From contig CM075941.1 in assembly GCA_038030265.1 (NCBI GenBank), positions 54,351,952 to 54,415,951 on the forward strand: a stretch of 64,000 bases of DNA, read 5' to 3'. Shown piece after piece: positions 33,506 to 44,693 of this stretch (the first letter of the stretch is position 1; each line of letters starts with the position of its first letter). The position numbers were made by a program, and so were the translations under genes. The stretch is from Corythucha ciliata (lineage: Eukaryota; Arthropoda; Insecta; Hemiptera; Tingidae). Under the pieces are notes generated by a model. It was not told where the DNA came from. It saw only the letters and a list, made by a program, of their open reading frames with translations, and searched no databases.

Positions 33506-35092
33506 TCAATAACCGTTTTGCCCTTTTTGATGACCTTCTTCACTCGGATCACTCAATAGCAGAGGCGAAGTGAAAGTCTTATTGCACACCAAGTCCTTGA
33601 GACCTTCACCCCCGTAGGAGAGCAGAGGCGAGATCTCACAGACGACAGTCCCTGGGCTGTCGGCGACAAACCTTCCACCAGCGCTTTCAACGAACTTTCT
33701 ATGGAGTCTATAAATGTCCTTACGGGCCGTTGTCGGTGTGTCCTTTTCCGCGCTGTCATTGTTCTTTAAAGCGCTAAACTCATCTTCGCGGTTCACCTCC
33801 CAGACGACTAAGCGACTCGAGAATGGGAATACGTCAAAGACGAATTTCTCGATTTTGATGCCGTTGGGCTTTTCGGGTTGACAGCGTTTACCTTCGCTGT
33901 CGACGTAAGGAATTTTCTTTTTGGCGACGTGAAGTTTCAATTCTTTCTCGTAGCGCGTTGCGACGGCGCGTAGAAATTTGGCGGAAAAAAAATGGTTACA
34001 GATATTACCTGCTGAAAACGTGAGCCGGTTGTCGTTGTTACGCATTTCAGCCGTTTTCTGAGTGATCTCACTGTACTCGACCACTTGGTACTTGCCGTCG
34101 ACATTGCAGACAATACCGAGTGCTTCGGCGGGGAAGGCTTTTTCAACGACCTTGGCACCACAGTCGGCGTTCTTTTTGACGCAGTAGCCGATGAAAATGG
34201 GGTCGGCTACTTTGACGAGAATGTTGTCGACGCTGTGAGCATGCAGGTACTCGATGCCTCGGGCTTCGATGATGTCGAGAATTTTTTTGTCACGGAGTGC
34301 GCGGTACAGGCCACCGTTGCCGTCGGGGGACTGGGCGATTTTGTGGGGCTTGTCCAGAAGGATCTTCCCATCAAAGTTGAAACAAGGCAAAAGGCCTTGC
34401 TCGAAGAATATCACGTTGGCCTTGTCAAGCCCAAAATAGCTGTTTTTGGAGAAGAACTCGACCGTTGGTGCCATGGTGTGCTCGCTGGTCATAATGAACC
34501 AAGTGATGACGCACTGGCGACCTGTCCGTTTCTCGGCGATTTTGGACAATTTTATGATTCGCTCAGCCTGAATTTGATACAGGCTCTTGCCAGACGGTAA
34601 ACCAACGTTGAACATTCCCTTAGGATCCGTTGATCCCAGTCTAGTCCCTTGACCACCAGCCATAAGCAACACTCCTACCTTACTCTTGGAGATCTGCTGC
34701 AACCCTTCCTCTTCGTACGAAGCCAACAAATCGGGATTCGTCCTCGACACAGCACCGTACAAATTCGACGGTATCGGCTTCAGACGGTCGTCCAGTTTTT
34801 CTTGGTCCTCGTTCAAATTCTCCGTCGCCCTCGCAAAATACGACACCACCTCCTCAACGTTGATCTCCCTCAGATCTGTCATCAGTTCCTCGCGATCGTC
34901 CGGACTCAACCGCTCCCAAAATTGCAACAGATGCTCCTGGCCAAACTTCTTCAACCTGTCCCTGCACTGTTCCACGGTCGTCTCCATCATTCTGTCGGAT
35001 CCCCTACGACAATACAACGCAATGAGAACGGCAACAAAAGTGAGACTCGCCCACAATATTGAACTGACCGCGGTACCGACACAAACTGTCAT
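33506..35092 (-). CDS. UAP1: UDP-N-acetylglucosamine pyrophosphorylase, intronless, with N-terminal membrane segment
   Basis: One uninterrupted exon. From the ATG at 35092 it encodes 528 residues; from the MM pair at 34990 it would encode 494. The enzyme makes UDP-GlcNAc from UTP and GlcNAc-1-phosphate, the donor for chitin, N-glycans and GPI anchors. The nucleotide-binding signature VLLMAGGQGTRLG lies at about residues 141-153, followed by DPKGM and GLPSGKSLYQIQAERI. Later come SPDGNGGLYRAL, VDNILVKVADP, CGAKVVEK, FSAGNICNHFF, KIPYVDSEG, PNGIKIEKFVFDVFPF and the C-terminal CEISPLLSYGGEGL, all family blocks. Residues about 10-27 (SSILWASLTFVAVLIALY) form a clear hydrophobic segment followed by CRRGSDR. 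That is unusual for a normally cytosolic enzyme. The frame stays open for 68 more codons upstream of 35092, so the true start is not certain. Confidence 0.93.
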   Translation of the reverse strand: MTVCVGTAVSSILWASLTFVAVLIALYCRRGSDRMMETTVEQCRDRLKKFGQEHLLQFWERLSPDDREELMTDLREINVEEVVSYFARATENLNEDQEKLDDRLKPIPSNLYGAVSRTNPDLLASYEEEGLQQISKSKVGVLLMAGGQGTRLGSTDPKGMFNVGLPSGKSLYQIQAERIIKLSKIAEKRTGRQCVITWFIMTSEHTMAPTVEFFSKNSYFGLDKANVIFFEQGLLPCFNFDGKILLDKPHKIAQSPDGNGGLYRALRDKKILDIIEARGIEYLHAHSVDNILVKVADPIFIGYCVKKNADCGAKVVEKAFPAEALGIVCNVDGKYQVVEYSEITQKTAEMRNNDNRLTFSAGNICNHFFSAKFLRAVATRYEKELKLHVAKKKIPYVDSEGKRCQPEKPNGIKIEKFVFDVFPFSSRLVVWEVNREDEFSALKNNDSAEKDTPTTARKDIYRLHRKFVESAGGRFVADSPGTVVCEISPLLSYGGEGLKDLVCNKTFTSPLLLSDPSEEGHQKGQNGY

Positions 35093-37293
35093 ACCAGAAC
35101 CGCCACGGCGGCATAAAACCCACCACCGGAGGGACGAACGGAAAAAAAAAAAAACGGGGGTATACCCCCGGTGAACGTTTTTCGAGGAGACCGTCTCCAA
35201 CGGGGGGATGAGTGGGCGCGACGAGGAAAGGTAGAAATTCAGGTTATGTTTCTGTTTTCTCGCCGAACGGGGAGGGTTTTTTTGACGTGGATACAATGGG
35301 CAGGGTCGTCGGTGAGGGGTGGGATAAGCGACAGCCCGGCGAGCTCCCGAGGAGTCGGTCGGACCCTCGCCTTGATATTTGAAAACAAGTCATTTCTCAA
35401 GGAGAGTGAGAGAGTTAAAAAGGAAAAAGGAGAAGAAAAAAACAAACTTTCACTTGCCTTTTTTCAAAAACCCGCTACTTGGTTTGAGGCGTCGTCGATG
35501 AATTCCAAACCTTGAGAGCCGTTCCTTTTCTGTTTTACCTCACTACTGTACAATACTGTTCTTCATTAAACTGAAGATCAAGAGACAAAAATTAAGATTT
35601 AGCTTTTTTATTCGTCTTAAAACTAACAAAATTCAATGTCAAACAGCCCAGTGCTACGCTGATGATGGGGGGGGGGGTCCCCACGGCTGTACGGAATTAC
35701 GGAGCCGACAAAGCTTTGGAAGGGTCGAATTGCTTGTCTTAAAATAATACTCAAGGCAGAATTGGTCCCTTTTAAAGGCTTGATGAACTACGGGTTTATT
35801 TGTCTCACATTTTACGTTTTGACGTCGATTTCAATGTCAGTTGGCCGTGAACCCCTACCCCCCACCCAATCCGTATACTTTATAAGCACCGAAGTGTTCA
35901 TCACACCCTCGGAGCAGGGGTGGGATTTTCAGCTCTTAACCCGTGCGAAATAGCCGGGGAGTTTCAGACTTAAATATCCTGAAAATAGCTAGTTTTATTC
36001 AGGTCTTTATTGGAAAATCTGAAATTGAAGTGTTTGGTTTTTTTGTTGAGAAATTGCAAGTTTCCATGCTTTTTGTTAGCGGCCGTGGAAGCCAGTATAG
36101 CAGGCCTCGTGTGACACCGCGGTAAAACATGCTAAAATATGCTATTATATTGACTAAAAAAAAAAAAAAAAACGCTTTCAGATTAAAATTGAACAAAAAT
36201 GGCAAATTCACAACTGAAATTGCGAAAAATCGCCCATTCGTGAATAGATGCTAAATCATCGCAAAAGTAGCATAAAACGCAACGATGAAGGGATGAGGGG
36301 CAAAAAGTAATGAGGGGAAGGGGTCCTTATAGCTGTAATCCGCGCTCAAAATAGAGATAAACCCTGATTTTCGGTTAAAATTAAGAAAAAAGCGCCAATT
36401 CATCGCTATGTGTGAATATACCGTTTATTCGCTGCTAAAACGTGAAAAAATTACTTGTTTTTTCGACGTGCATTTTCGATTTTTCCACATTTAAGTTTGA
36501 ATTAATTAGCGCTTTCCCACCGTTTTGTCGGTGAATTAGTGATTTTTCCCAATTTTAGCAGCATAAATTCGCAGTTTGCTGCTGAAATTGAAACAAATTA
36601 CTAATGAGATGCTAAAATATGAGGAAAAATGCGCTATGCGGCAGCATGGCAAAAATTGATAAAATCGTATATTCGTGGTAAAAATTGAGAAGTTTTAATT
36701 CACGGCTAAAAATGAGAAAAAGTGCTAACTCATGACTAAATGTGAAATGATTTCAAAAAAAGCTCTAATGCGCGGCTAAATTTGAAAAAAGCGATAATTC
36801 GCGGGGCATCCTAATTTACTGGTGCACGCAAAAATCAACCCAGCACCCTAAAATTTAGAAAAATCGCTCGTCATGGCTAAAGCAAAATAAATTGCTAATT
36901 CATGCGTAAAATCGAGAAAAACCCATATTGTCGTCTAAAATGTGTGAAACGCGTGTGCGAAAAGTTAAGAAAACACTAATCGCGGACATAAATGAGAAAA
37001 ATAGCTGATTCGCGTCTAAAATTGAGAAAAAACGCCAATTCTTGCCTGAAAGAGGAAAAATCGCTAGTTCACGGCAGGGGCGTAGCCAGCCTAGGGTTGG
37101 GAAGCTTCACGTGGCGAGAACAAGTCAGATGCATCCCAATGTCTATTGCAGGCTTATATTCGGGGATGAGTCTCCAGATAGAGAACACGGTAGCTCATCA
37201 ATTATAACGCGAGGTAAATCAAAGCAAGAAATCGTCAATTCGACCCCAGAAACTGAATTAGCGTAGTTAAAGGGACGTGAACTGTCAAAACCT
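35093..37293. repeat. UAP1 upstream region and phrase-A repeat array
   Basis: 35093-35550 is the likely UAP1 leader and promoter. From about 36190 to 37075 lies an array of degenerate units such as CGCGGCTAAAATTGAGAAAA with GCTAATTC, at about 30-bp spacing. This is the reverse complement of the dominant repeat of the window (phrase A, TCAATTTTAGCCGCGAATTA). It ends at CAGGGGCGTAGCCAGCC (37074), which resembles a transposon terminus. Confidence 0.55.
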
Positions 37294-37437
37294 AAAGCCG
37301 CCTTCACATGTGAATTGTCAAAGTTCGGGGCTTAGAGCTGTTTCCAATAAAATATAATGAATCCCTGTGAGCGTTGTTCTTTGATTGGCCACAGCTCAAA
37401 GTCTTAGCTGCCACAGCTCGCATGTGAAGCCGCCTTA
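37294..37437. mobile_element. MITE related to the 32-kb copy
   Basis: The ends AAGCCGCCTTCACATG (37295-37310) and CATGTGAAGCCGCCTT (37421-37436) are inverted repeats with two mismatches. Inner words GAGCTG and CAGCTC also pair. The element is 144 bp, noncoding, and AT-flanked (CTAAA/TTAAC). It shares the outer CGCCTTCACATG with the element at 32094-32240, so the two probably belong to one family. Confidence 0.6.
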
Positions 37438-37499
37438 ACACCTCTGCTGTAAAACTGTATCTTTTTGCAATCTATTTCGGAATTTTGGTCTATTAACTG

Positions 37500-39678
37500 A
37501 CGTTTTTTCCCCCAGAGAGTGATATTTTTGGAAGGCCCTGTGGAATGGTAACTGCGGTAGGTATTCTATAAGTCACCCAAACTGGATTCTTCCGCCGTAG
37601 AGGCGAATTTCAGCAACAGACAGCCGCAAAATTTGCTTGTCAGCAGTAGAACAACCACGATTGGATTTTCTGTGAGTCAGAACCGCGCAAATTGGGCTTT
37701 AGCGTGAAAAATCCGCGAATTGGTTTTTAGAGTGCGAAATCAGCGAAATTAGTGAGTCAGACCTGCAAAACTGGGGTTTCAGTGCGAAAAACCAGTGAAA
37801 TTACTATATATCAGATACAAAATGTATTTTAGTGAGCGAAATTCGGTAAAAGAGGGGGCCTACGGTTATCCCAGGCCCCAACTTTAATAAATACGGCCCT
37901 GACCTCACTTCAACGAGAAACGCTCATTTTTGGAGATGTTATGAAGCTCTTTGAAGCGTTGGTACTAGTGCCCCTTCGCAGCTCTGGGGGGGGGGGGTCT
38001 ATCTTCCATATCCCCCCCCGTACCTACAAACACCCCTGCCTGACTATTGACGAATGCCCGTGTACACTATTAAATATTCGCACAATTGCAAGTTTCAGGC
38101 AGTAATTCAAGCAGAATGCAAGTTTCTGGACTTAATTTCAATTAAATTTCAAATTTCTTGATGGCTGCGGGCCACGAGAGCGACCAAACCAAAGCTTGAT
38201 GCATAATACTTGCAAACTTTCATCATTGTCGCAAAATTACATCATTCGGAGTTGAATATTGGGGAATTTGGAAGTTTCGAGGCTAAATATCCGCTAAATT
38301 GCAAGTTTGTAACTTGATCCGGGCCGCGGCTAGCCGGCCACGCGACGGACAGCGTAGAAAATTTCACGAGGATCATTCGCCTCGTGTCACCCCCGAGCTG
38401 TCGACGCTTACGCGAATTAAGCTGCGCACGCGTAGTGCAGGAACATAAGGCCCAAGTAATCGCAAGTTCCTGAAGGGCACGTAGCTACAAAATGTCCGGT
38501 GGCGGGGGGGGGGAGAAACTTTGAGAAAAACTTGCTATTTGGCTTAAATTACCACAAATTACTTGAAGGCTGGCAAACCGATTTGACCATAGCTAAGAAC
38601 TGTTCGTGCTAGAGATGGTGTGAAATATTCACCCTTGGGGCCTGCCGGTTGGGACATCGGTAAAATAAGACAAAATTCACCTTAAAAAATTGGCGTCTTT
38701 GCTTTTTGGAGATATCTTGTTCCACGGGTATCTTCTTCTTTGATATAGCGTCCGTTGATAGTTTTTTATTTATTTATTTTTCTGAAAATAGCTTCCATCC
38801 CCAAGCACATGAACGAGAATGCTTCACTTTAGGGTATAAGTTATAATAAGTTCTCGACGAATTATGGCGTGTACGTTTGTTGCGTTCTAAATCAGAAAAA
38901 CGTCGCATTTTTCTCCCTGAAACCAGCAGACAGGGGTGGAAGGGGATCGCGGGTTTCATCAAGCTCAGGGCGCTCGTCCAAAAAAGGCCGTACAATTTGC
39001 GATTTCTCCGAAATCAAGACCCCGAAACAAGCTTTTTCGCAAAATTTAAGGCCCAAAAATCACATCGATGCGCGGATATTCAGCCACGGAACTTCCAATT
39101 TCCAGGGTATTCGTCGCCCTCCGGGTTCGGTTAGGGACGACTGTAGTCTGTTGGATCCGCCGCCACGAAAAAAAAACCTAAATTTACAATTTTGAATGAA
39201 CTAAAGGCCCTGCCTGGACTTACAATTTCGCTTTTTTTGGCTTTGGGAAACTTGCAATTTCCCTGAAACAAATACCTACATGAAACTTTTAATTTCGCGA
39301 AGTGGAGACGAGAAACTCGCAATATCGCGAATAGTCAGCGAGAAAAATGCCAATTCAGTTGATATTTATTTGCAAAATTTGAAATAAGTGTGGTCCTCCG
39401 CACAATTTTTTTTCCAAGTGTGATGCGGTCATGTTCTATCTTTCTTATTAAGAGAATAGAATGTGCTTAGGAGCTCGGCTTCCGTCAAAACTTATTTCAT
39501 CGAAGAGCTCCATGCGCCTTCTTATTCTCCTGATCATTAGAAGACCGAGTTTTGTCAAAAATTACGATTTTATCTCTTTTTTTCAAGTTGAATGCGGGGA
39601 TTTTATATCATTCGCATTAGGAGAATATGATGTGCTAGGAGCTAGGCAACCTTTATCCACGTGGTTTGGTCTAAACGT
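37500..39678. repeat. Intergenic repeats, no gene
   Basis: 37640-37850 has units with GCGAAATTAGTGAGTCAG-like words. The stretch ending TAAATACGGCCCTG (37888-37901) looks like the right end of a hAT-type element, but its partner was not found. 38060-38300 and 39030-39340 carry degenerate units with TTGCAAGTTTC or GCAATTTC. No supported coding region. Confidence 0.4.
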
Positions 39679-39828
39679 TCATAAGGCCCCTTTTACACGA
39701 GTAAGTTTTTTGAACAAACTAGCCATTTTGAAAAAAATTGACAGATGTTCCCTGCCTCAAATCGTCTGGTTGTGATCAGATTGAACATATTTTGAACACA
39801 AAACTTACTCGTGTAAAACAGGCCTAAA
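39679..39828. mobile_element. MITE with inverted ends AAGGCC...ACACGAGTAAGTTT
   Basis: TTTTACACGAGTAAGTTTT on the left (39691-39709) pairs with AAAACTTACTCGTGTAAAA on the right (39801-39819), with AAGGCC and GGCCT just outside. The element is about 150 bp with no coding capacity. Confidence 0.6.
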
Positions 39829-42060
39829 ACTACAACTTCGTTATTAAGCCTTTAAAATTGCTTGATTGAGGGTGACAACGGGCATTCCTGGAAATGCCCA
39901 TCTCTTTCTCGTGTTTTGAGGAGGTGTTTTGGTCTTTTGTATCAGGAGAATAGAACAGCTCGATTCCGAAATGTTTCTTACCGTAAACTGTCAAGGGGTG
40001 GTTTACATAAAATTACTTCCCAGAGTGTTTTTGAGCGTTCTGAGTGGGTTACAAGATCGAAATTCCTATGGGTGTCCGATATCACCCTCGAGAGTAATAT
40101 GCGAGAACTTAAAAAGCTTAATAACCAGTTGGGAGTTACAAACCTAACTACTTCACGGGGGAAAAAAAATCCGTCGACGGGCTCTCATCAAACTTTATTC
40201 TCCTGGTCAGTAGGAACCAAAGCATGTCGAAAATGACGAATTTTGCCCCTTTTTTCTCGTGTTTCTTGCTAGAATAACTTTCTTCGAGGTCAGATTTTCA
40301 GTTGGGAGGGAGGAGTCGGCAATTTTTTGGTTGAAAATAGTCTAACTTGTAAGCCAAAGGAGCCGTGTGATCTTGGTAAAAATATCCAGTTTTTGGAAGA
40401 AGCAATCCAGTTCTCTCGAAGAGTAGACAATTTGCCCATTTTGTTAGTGCTCCATTTCTTGCCAGAAAAATCCATTTTCGGGGAAAAGTCCTCAAGTTGA
40501 GCAGTTTCCTCCATACGTGTAACGCCCCCTAAGGTCGTTTATGAACATGACAAATTGAGTATTTGAGAAAAGGGAATCGCTTTATTGGACGTTTCTCGCG
40601 ATTATTCCACTGATTCAGTTCTCGGGCCGCTCATTTTTTTCGTCCGATGGGGGTAGACGAATAATAGATTTTTCGAGAGCTTTTTAAGGGTTATTACAAT
40701 GGGAACGTCCACGAGTGATGGGTGGGTCCTTTTTCCAGAGTACTGCTACACCCCATTGAAATCGTTTCGGCGCCACTGACCACCATTCAAGGGTTTCGGC
40801 GTCGTAGCGTTCCCAGCGATATTCCATGCCTTGAAGGAATGGGTAGAGGGGGGGGGGCGTAACCATCCACGGTCTCTTTTCATGTCCACAACAGGGGTGG
40901 TATACCCTTCTACATATATGTATAGTTCCAGCTCTTCCCTAGCTTTCTACTAAACTAGAAAGCGAACGCACTACATGATACATTTCTAAAATAATCGTGG
41001 ACAACAGATTTCAATGTTGACTTTAATTTCGACATTTTCTAAAAATATCGTAGCGGCGATCAACGTGAGATTTTTTGAAGACCACGGCAACACCCACCTG
41101 CCGCCTCTTTAATGAATTCCCTCTCTCACCCCTCCTCTGGGTGTGGCAGTGGCACGGAGGCGTGTTGACTTGGCAAAAGAACAAAGAATGGGATTGAAAT
41201 TCTGTAAAGGTCAACATCGCGTTATACACGGGTGTTAGGAACGCAGGAGTTACTTGGCGTCCTCGAAAGAAGTTGGAAGTCTTTTCTTTCCCGAACCGTT
41301 AAACCAGACGTTAAGTTGTTTTTGTGTTATTGAGCGACCTTGACGCGTACATTTGTTATAATCGTACGTAACGCGAGTCTGCTTTTATCCTTCTCACCCC
41401 CCCCCCCAACACAACACTTGCCACAGTAAAAAAAAAAAAAAATGAAAGGATTTCACGTCAACATGAATCGGTAATAGCCCGAAAACTCAGAAGCTTAATT
41501 GTCTTCCGTCCTTGGTCGGGTTCGAAGCCCTTTCTGCTCGCCGAACGAAAAACTTTCACTTTATTAAAATAATTCACGTTCCTCGAAAAAAGACCGTACG
41601 CTCTACAAATCACGATTATTCAGTAACGGCACCCTTACCACCAAACTGCACCCCCCTCCCCCGCCAACGCAGTAATTGCGCCTTTCTCCGTGATGATGGG
41701 GGAAGGTCGCGAAATAAGGGGTTGCAAAATTGTGCATTTGACACAGCCCTGCAATCGTACAACTACGACCCTCCTACCACTTACAGTCAACTTAACGCGG
41801 TAGCGACTTTGCTTAAACGCCTTTAAGGGCTTAAAGTACCAAGGCAGTTCAGGAAATCACCTTGGCCATCGAAGGAGAAGGACAGGCTTAAGGTTTCCGA
41901 CTCAACCCCAGAATCCCGATAGCTATCATAAAGGCCGAGATAATGGCGCTATAGTGACAGTTCCGCGGTAGATTTATCCGTTCGGGGTGGGGTCCGATTT
42001 TTATGGCGAAAATTACCATTTTATAGCCAAGAAACGTGGGTTTTCGTAGAGGAATGGTCT
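39829..42060. other. Intergenic stretch, nothing identified
   Basis: No gene, RNA or bounded element could be supported. It contains C/G runs (40845, 41397) and an A14 run (41428). The short open frames lack recognisable motifs. Confidence 0.35.
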
Positions 42061-42068
42061 CAATAGAG

Positions 42069-43930
42069 CAGGGCTGGCCAACCTTTTTTGGTCGTGGGCC
42101 ATAAACCTGCAGAACTCAGGCGGGCCACCCCCCCCCTGCCGCCATCGAGCACAACACTTTGATCTTAGCAAAAGGCCGTGACGCTCCGAATGAAACACAC
42201 CTGGGGCCTATTAATCACAGTATAATAGCGTTTTCCATTTCCACAAAAAATTCGCCCTTGGGCAGCTCATTGCAGTGCCGGCCTTAGACATTTAGCGGCG
42301 CCCCGGGCGAATCTTTCATCAACGCCTCCGTAAAGTTGCCTTTTAGGAGCCGCGAATTAGCGTTTTTTCCACACTTTATCACTTCTTCTAAATTTCATTT
42401 GTGAATTCGCGATTCGTCTCCATTTTAGCCGCGAATTAGCGATTTATCTCCATTTCAGCTGTGGATGCAGAAAATTAGCGTTTTTCCTCATTTTAGCCGC
42501 TAATTATTGTTTTTTCTACGTTTCATCAACGAATTAGAGTTCCCCCAAATTTTCTCCGCGAACTACCTAACACTTTTTCTGAAATTTGGCCGCGGATTAG
42601 CGATTTTTTTCACTTTCTGGCACGAATTGTTACGATTAGAAGCCACGAATTGACAGTTCTCTCTATTTAATCCGCAAATTTGTCAATTTTATCGATAAAT
42701 TAGCATGTTTTCTCCATTTTAGCCGCCAATTACCAATTTTTTATGATTTTTCACCATTTTAGCCGTGAATAATAGAGATTTACCCTAATTTTGCAGTGAA
42801 TTCGTGTTTTTCTTTATTTCAGCCACTATTTAGCGATTTTTATCAATTGCATCCATGAATTAGCAACTTTTCTTCATTTTAGCTGCAAATTAGCGATTTC
42901 TTTCGCTTTTAGCTGTGGATTAGCGTTTTTTCGCAGTTTGAGCCACGAAGCTGAAAATTGTCGTTTCCATACTTCTAGCATCTAAGCGCTATTATTTTTT
43001 TTTACAATTTATTCTCCACGTTGGCCGTGAATACGTGATTTTAGCTGCTAAAGAGCGATTTCCCCCAATTTTATCCTCGAATTAGCGTTTTTTTTACTTT
43101 TAGCAATGAATTAGCTTTTTGAGCCACGAACTTGCATTCTGAATAAGCCGAGAATTCATGTTTTCGTAATTTTAGGCGCGAATTAAGGCTTTTTCTCATT
43201 GGCGAATTATTGATTTTTCACGATTTTATCCGTTAATTAGCGTGTTTCGTTATTTTAAACGCAAATGACTGTATTTTACCCTTTATCCGCGAGTTTAGAG
43301 CTTTTTCTCAATTTTTGAAGTGAAGTTTTCTTAACTTTGTCCGTGATTTAGCTTTTTTTTTTAAATTTATGACCGTGAATCAGTAATTTTTTTTCAATAA
43401 TTTCAGCCCCGAATTAGCGTTATTTTCCATTTTAGCTTGGATTAAGCGGGGGATTAGCCGCCAACGAGGAGGCCTGAATTGTAGCGATTTCCATTTCCAC
43501 GAAAATCCAAGGGGCGTCAAAATCCAACATTAAAGATACGATTATTTACCAATGTAGTCCATCTGGCGGGCGATCCGAATGGTCGATTTTGTAATAGTCC
43601 CTTGTGTAATAGTGGCCGTGAATAGTCACTTTAGCAGTTTTTAGGGCGCCAACAGTCCGTGAAGCCAAGGCGTACATTGTCAGTTTGGTCGTTATTGGCA
43701 CGTGAATGGTCAATTTAGCCATTGTCAAGGCGGGTATCCATGATCTTTCAGAATTTTCAGGGCAATTTTTGCTATTTTTAGGGCACAAATAGTCAGTTTA
43801 ACTATTTTCAAGGCGCGAATAATCAGTTTTGCGAAATTTTGGCGCAATGGCAGGTCAGCCATTTCATGGCGGGAATAGCTAATTTAGCTATGTTTGAGAA
43901 GAGAATGGCTGTGAAGCCATTTTTAGTAGA
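42069..43930. repeat. Composite repeat: transposon-like head plus phrase-A and phrase-C arrays
   Basis: It starts with CAGGGCTGGCCAACCTTTTT, a form like hAT termini, and shares about 200 bp with 45301-45532. At 42271 a second head, CAGTGCCGGCCTTAGAC, matches the left end of the bounded element at 53907. From 42350 to 43460 follow degenerate ~30-bp units (CATTTTAGCCGCGAATTAGC, phrase A). 43560-43920 holds a different unit (GGTCAATTTAGCCATTGTCA, phrase C). No coding region. Confidence 0.6.
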
Positions 43931-44693
43931 TCCAAGCACGCAATTTCTCAAGCCCCTCCCTTGAGGAAATCCTAAATCCACGCCTGGTCAGTGGTGTAAA
44001 TATAATTGACGCCGTGGATAGTTAAACGGGGGTTTGGCTGAAAATCCGGTTTTTCTTGTTTCTTTTGTTCGTTTTTGTCCTTTAACTTTTTTATAGTTAT
44101 TTCTATTTTTTCGTGTTTTTTTGTTATTTCTCAACTGCGCAGGACTGAAGTACTCTGGGAGGGGTTCTGACCCCTAAAATCCTCCCCATGGGCACGCCAC
44201 TAAGCCCACTCGAAAAGCCAATTTCGCGGGACTAACTCCTTTCCAATACAAAATTTCGCAAGGATGATCCTTGCAATACCAATTTCGCGGGGCTGCACCC
44301 TGGGGGGGGGGAATCGCGCCGTTGACCCATTCAAAAAACAATTTCGCGGTATCTATTAAGCGCTTAGTCCGTGCAAATAGTCAATTTTGTCGCTGTAGGC
44401 AATAGTTCTACTATTAAGGGCCCCGAAAACTGATGGGCACTAATAATTGCCACCCCTTGCCAAATGGTCTTAGGATGTGGTTTCTCGGGGCTACAAAAGT
44501 TGTGATTACCGCCCATCGGTTTAAGAGTCTCAGAGAGAGAGAGAAAAGTCGTTGAATACCTCACATTTTACCCTTCAGTTAAGGAATAAGTTGACGGATG
44601 GGTGTTTGTTAAACGGGACACTAACGATAAGATAAGACGACTCACCACGAGTATGAATATATTAAAAATGAACATTATTTTGTGTTTTTCCTT

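Noticed and set aside
34085..34600. 171-codon open frame on the plus strand
   Set aside because: It is antisense to UAP1 and arises from its codon composition.
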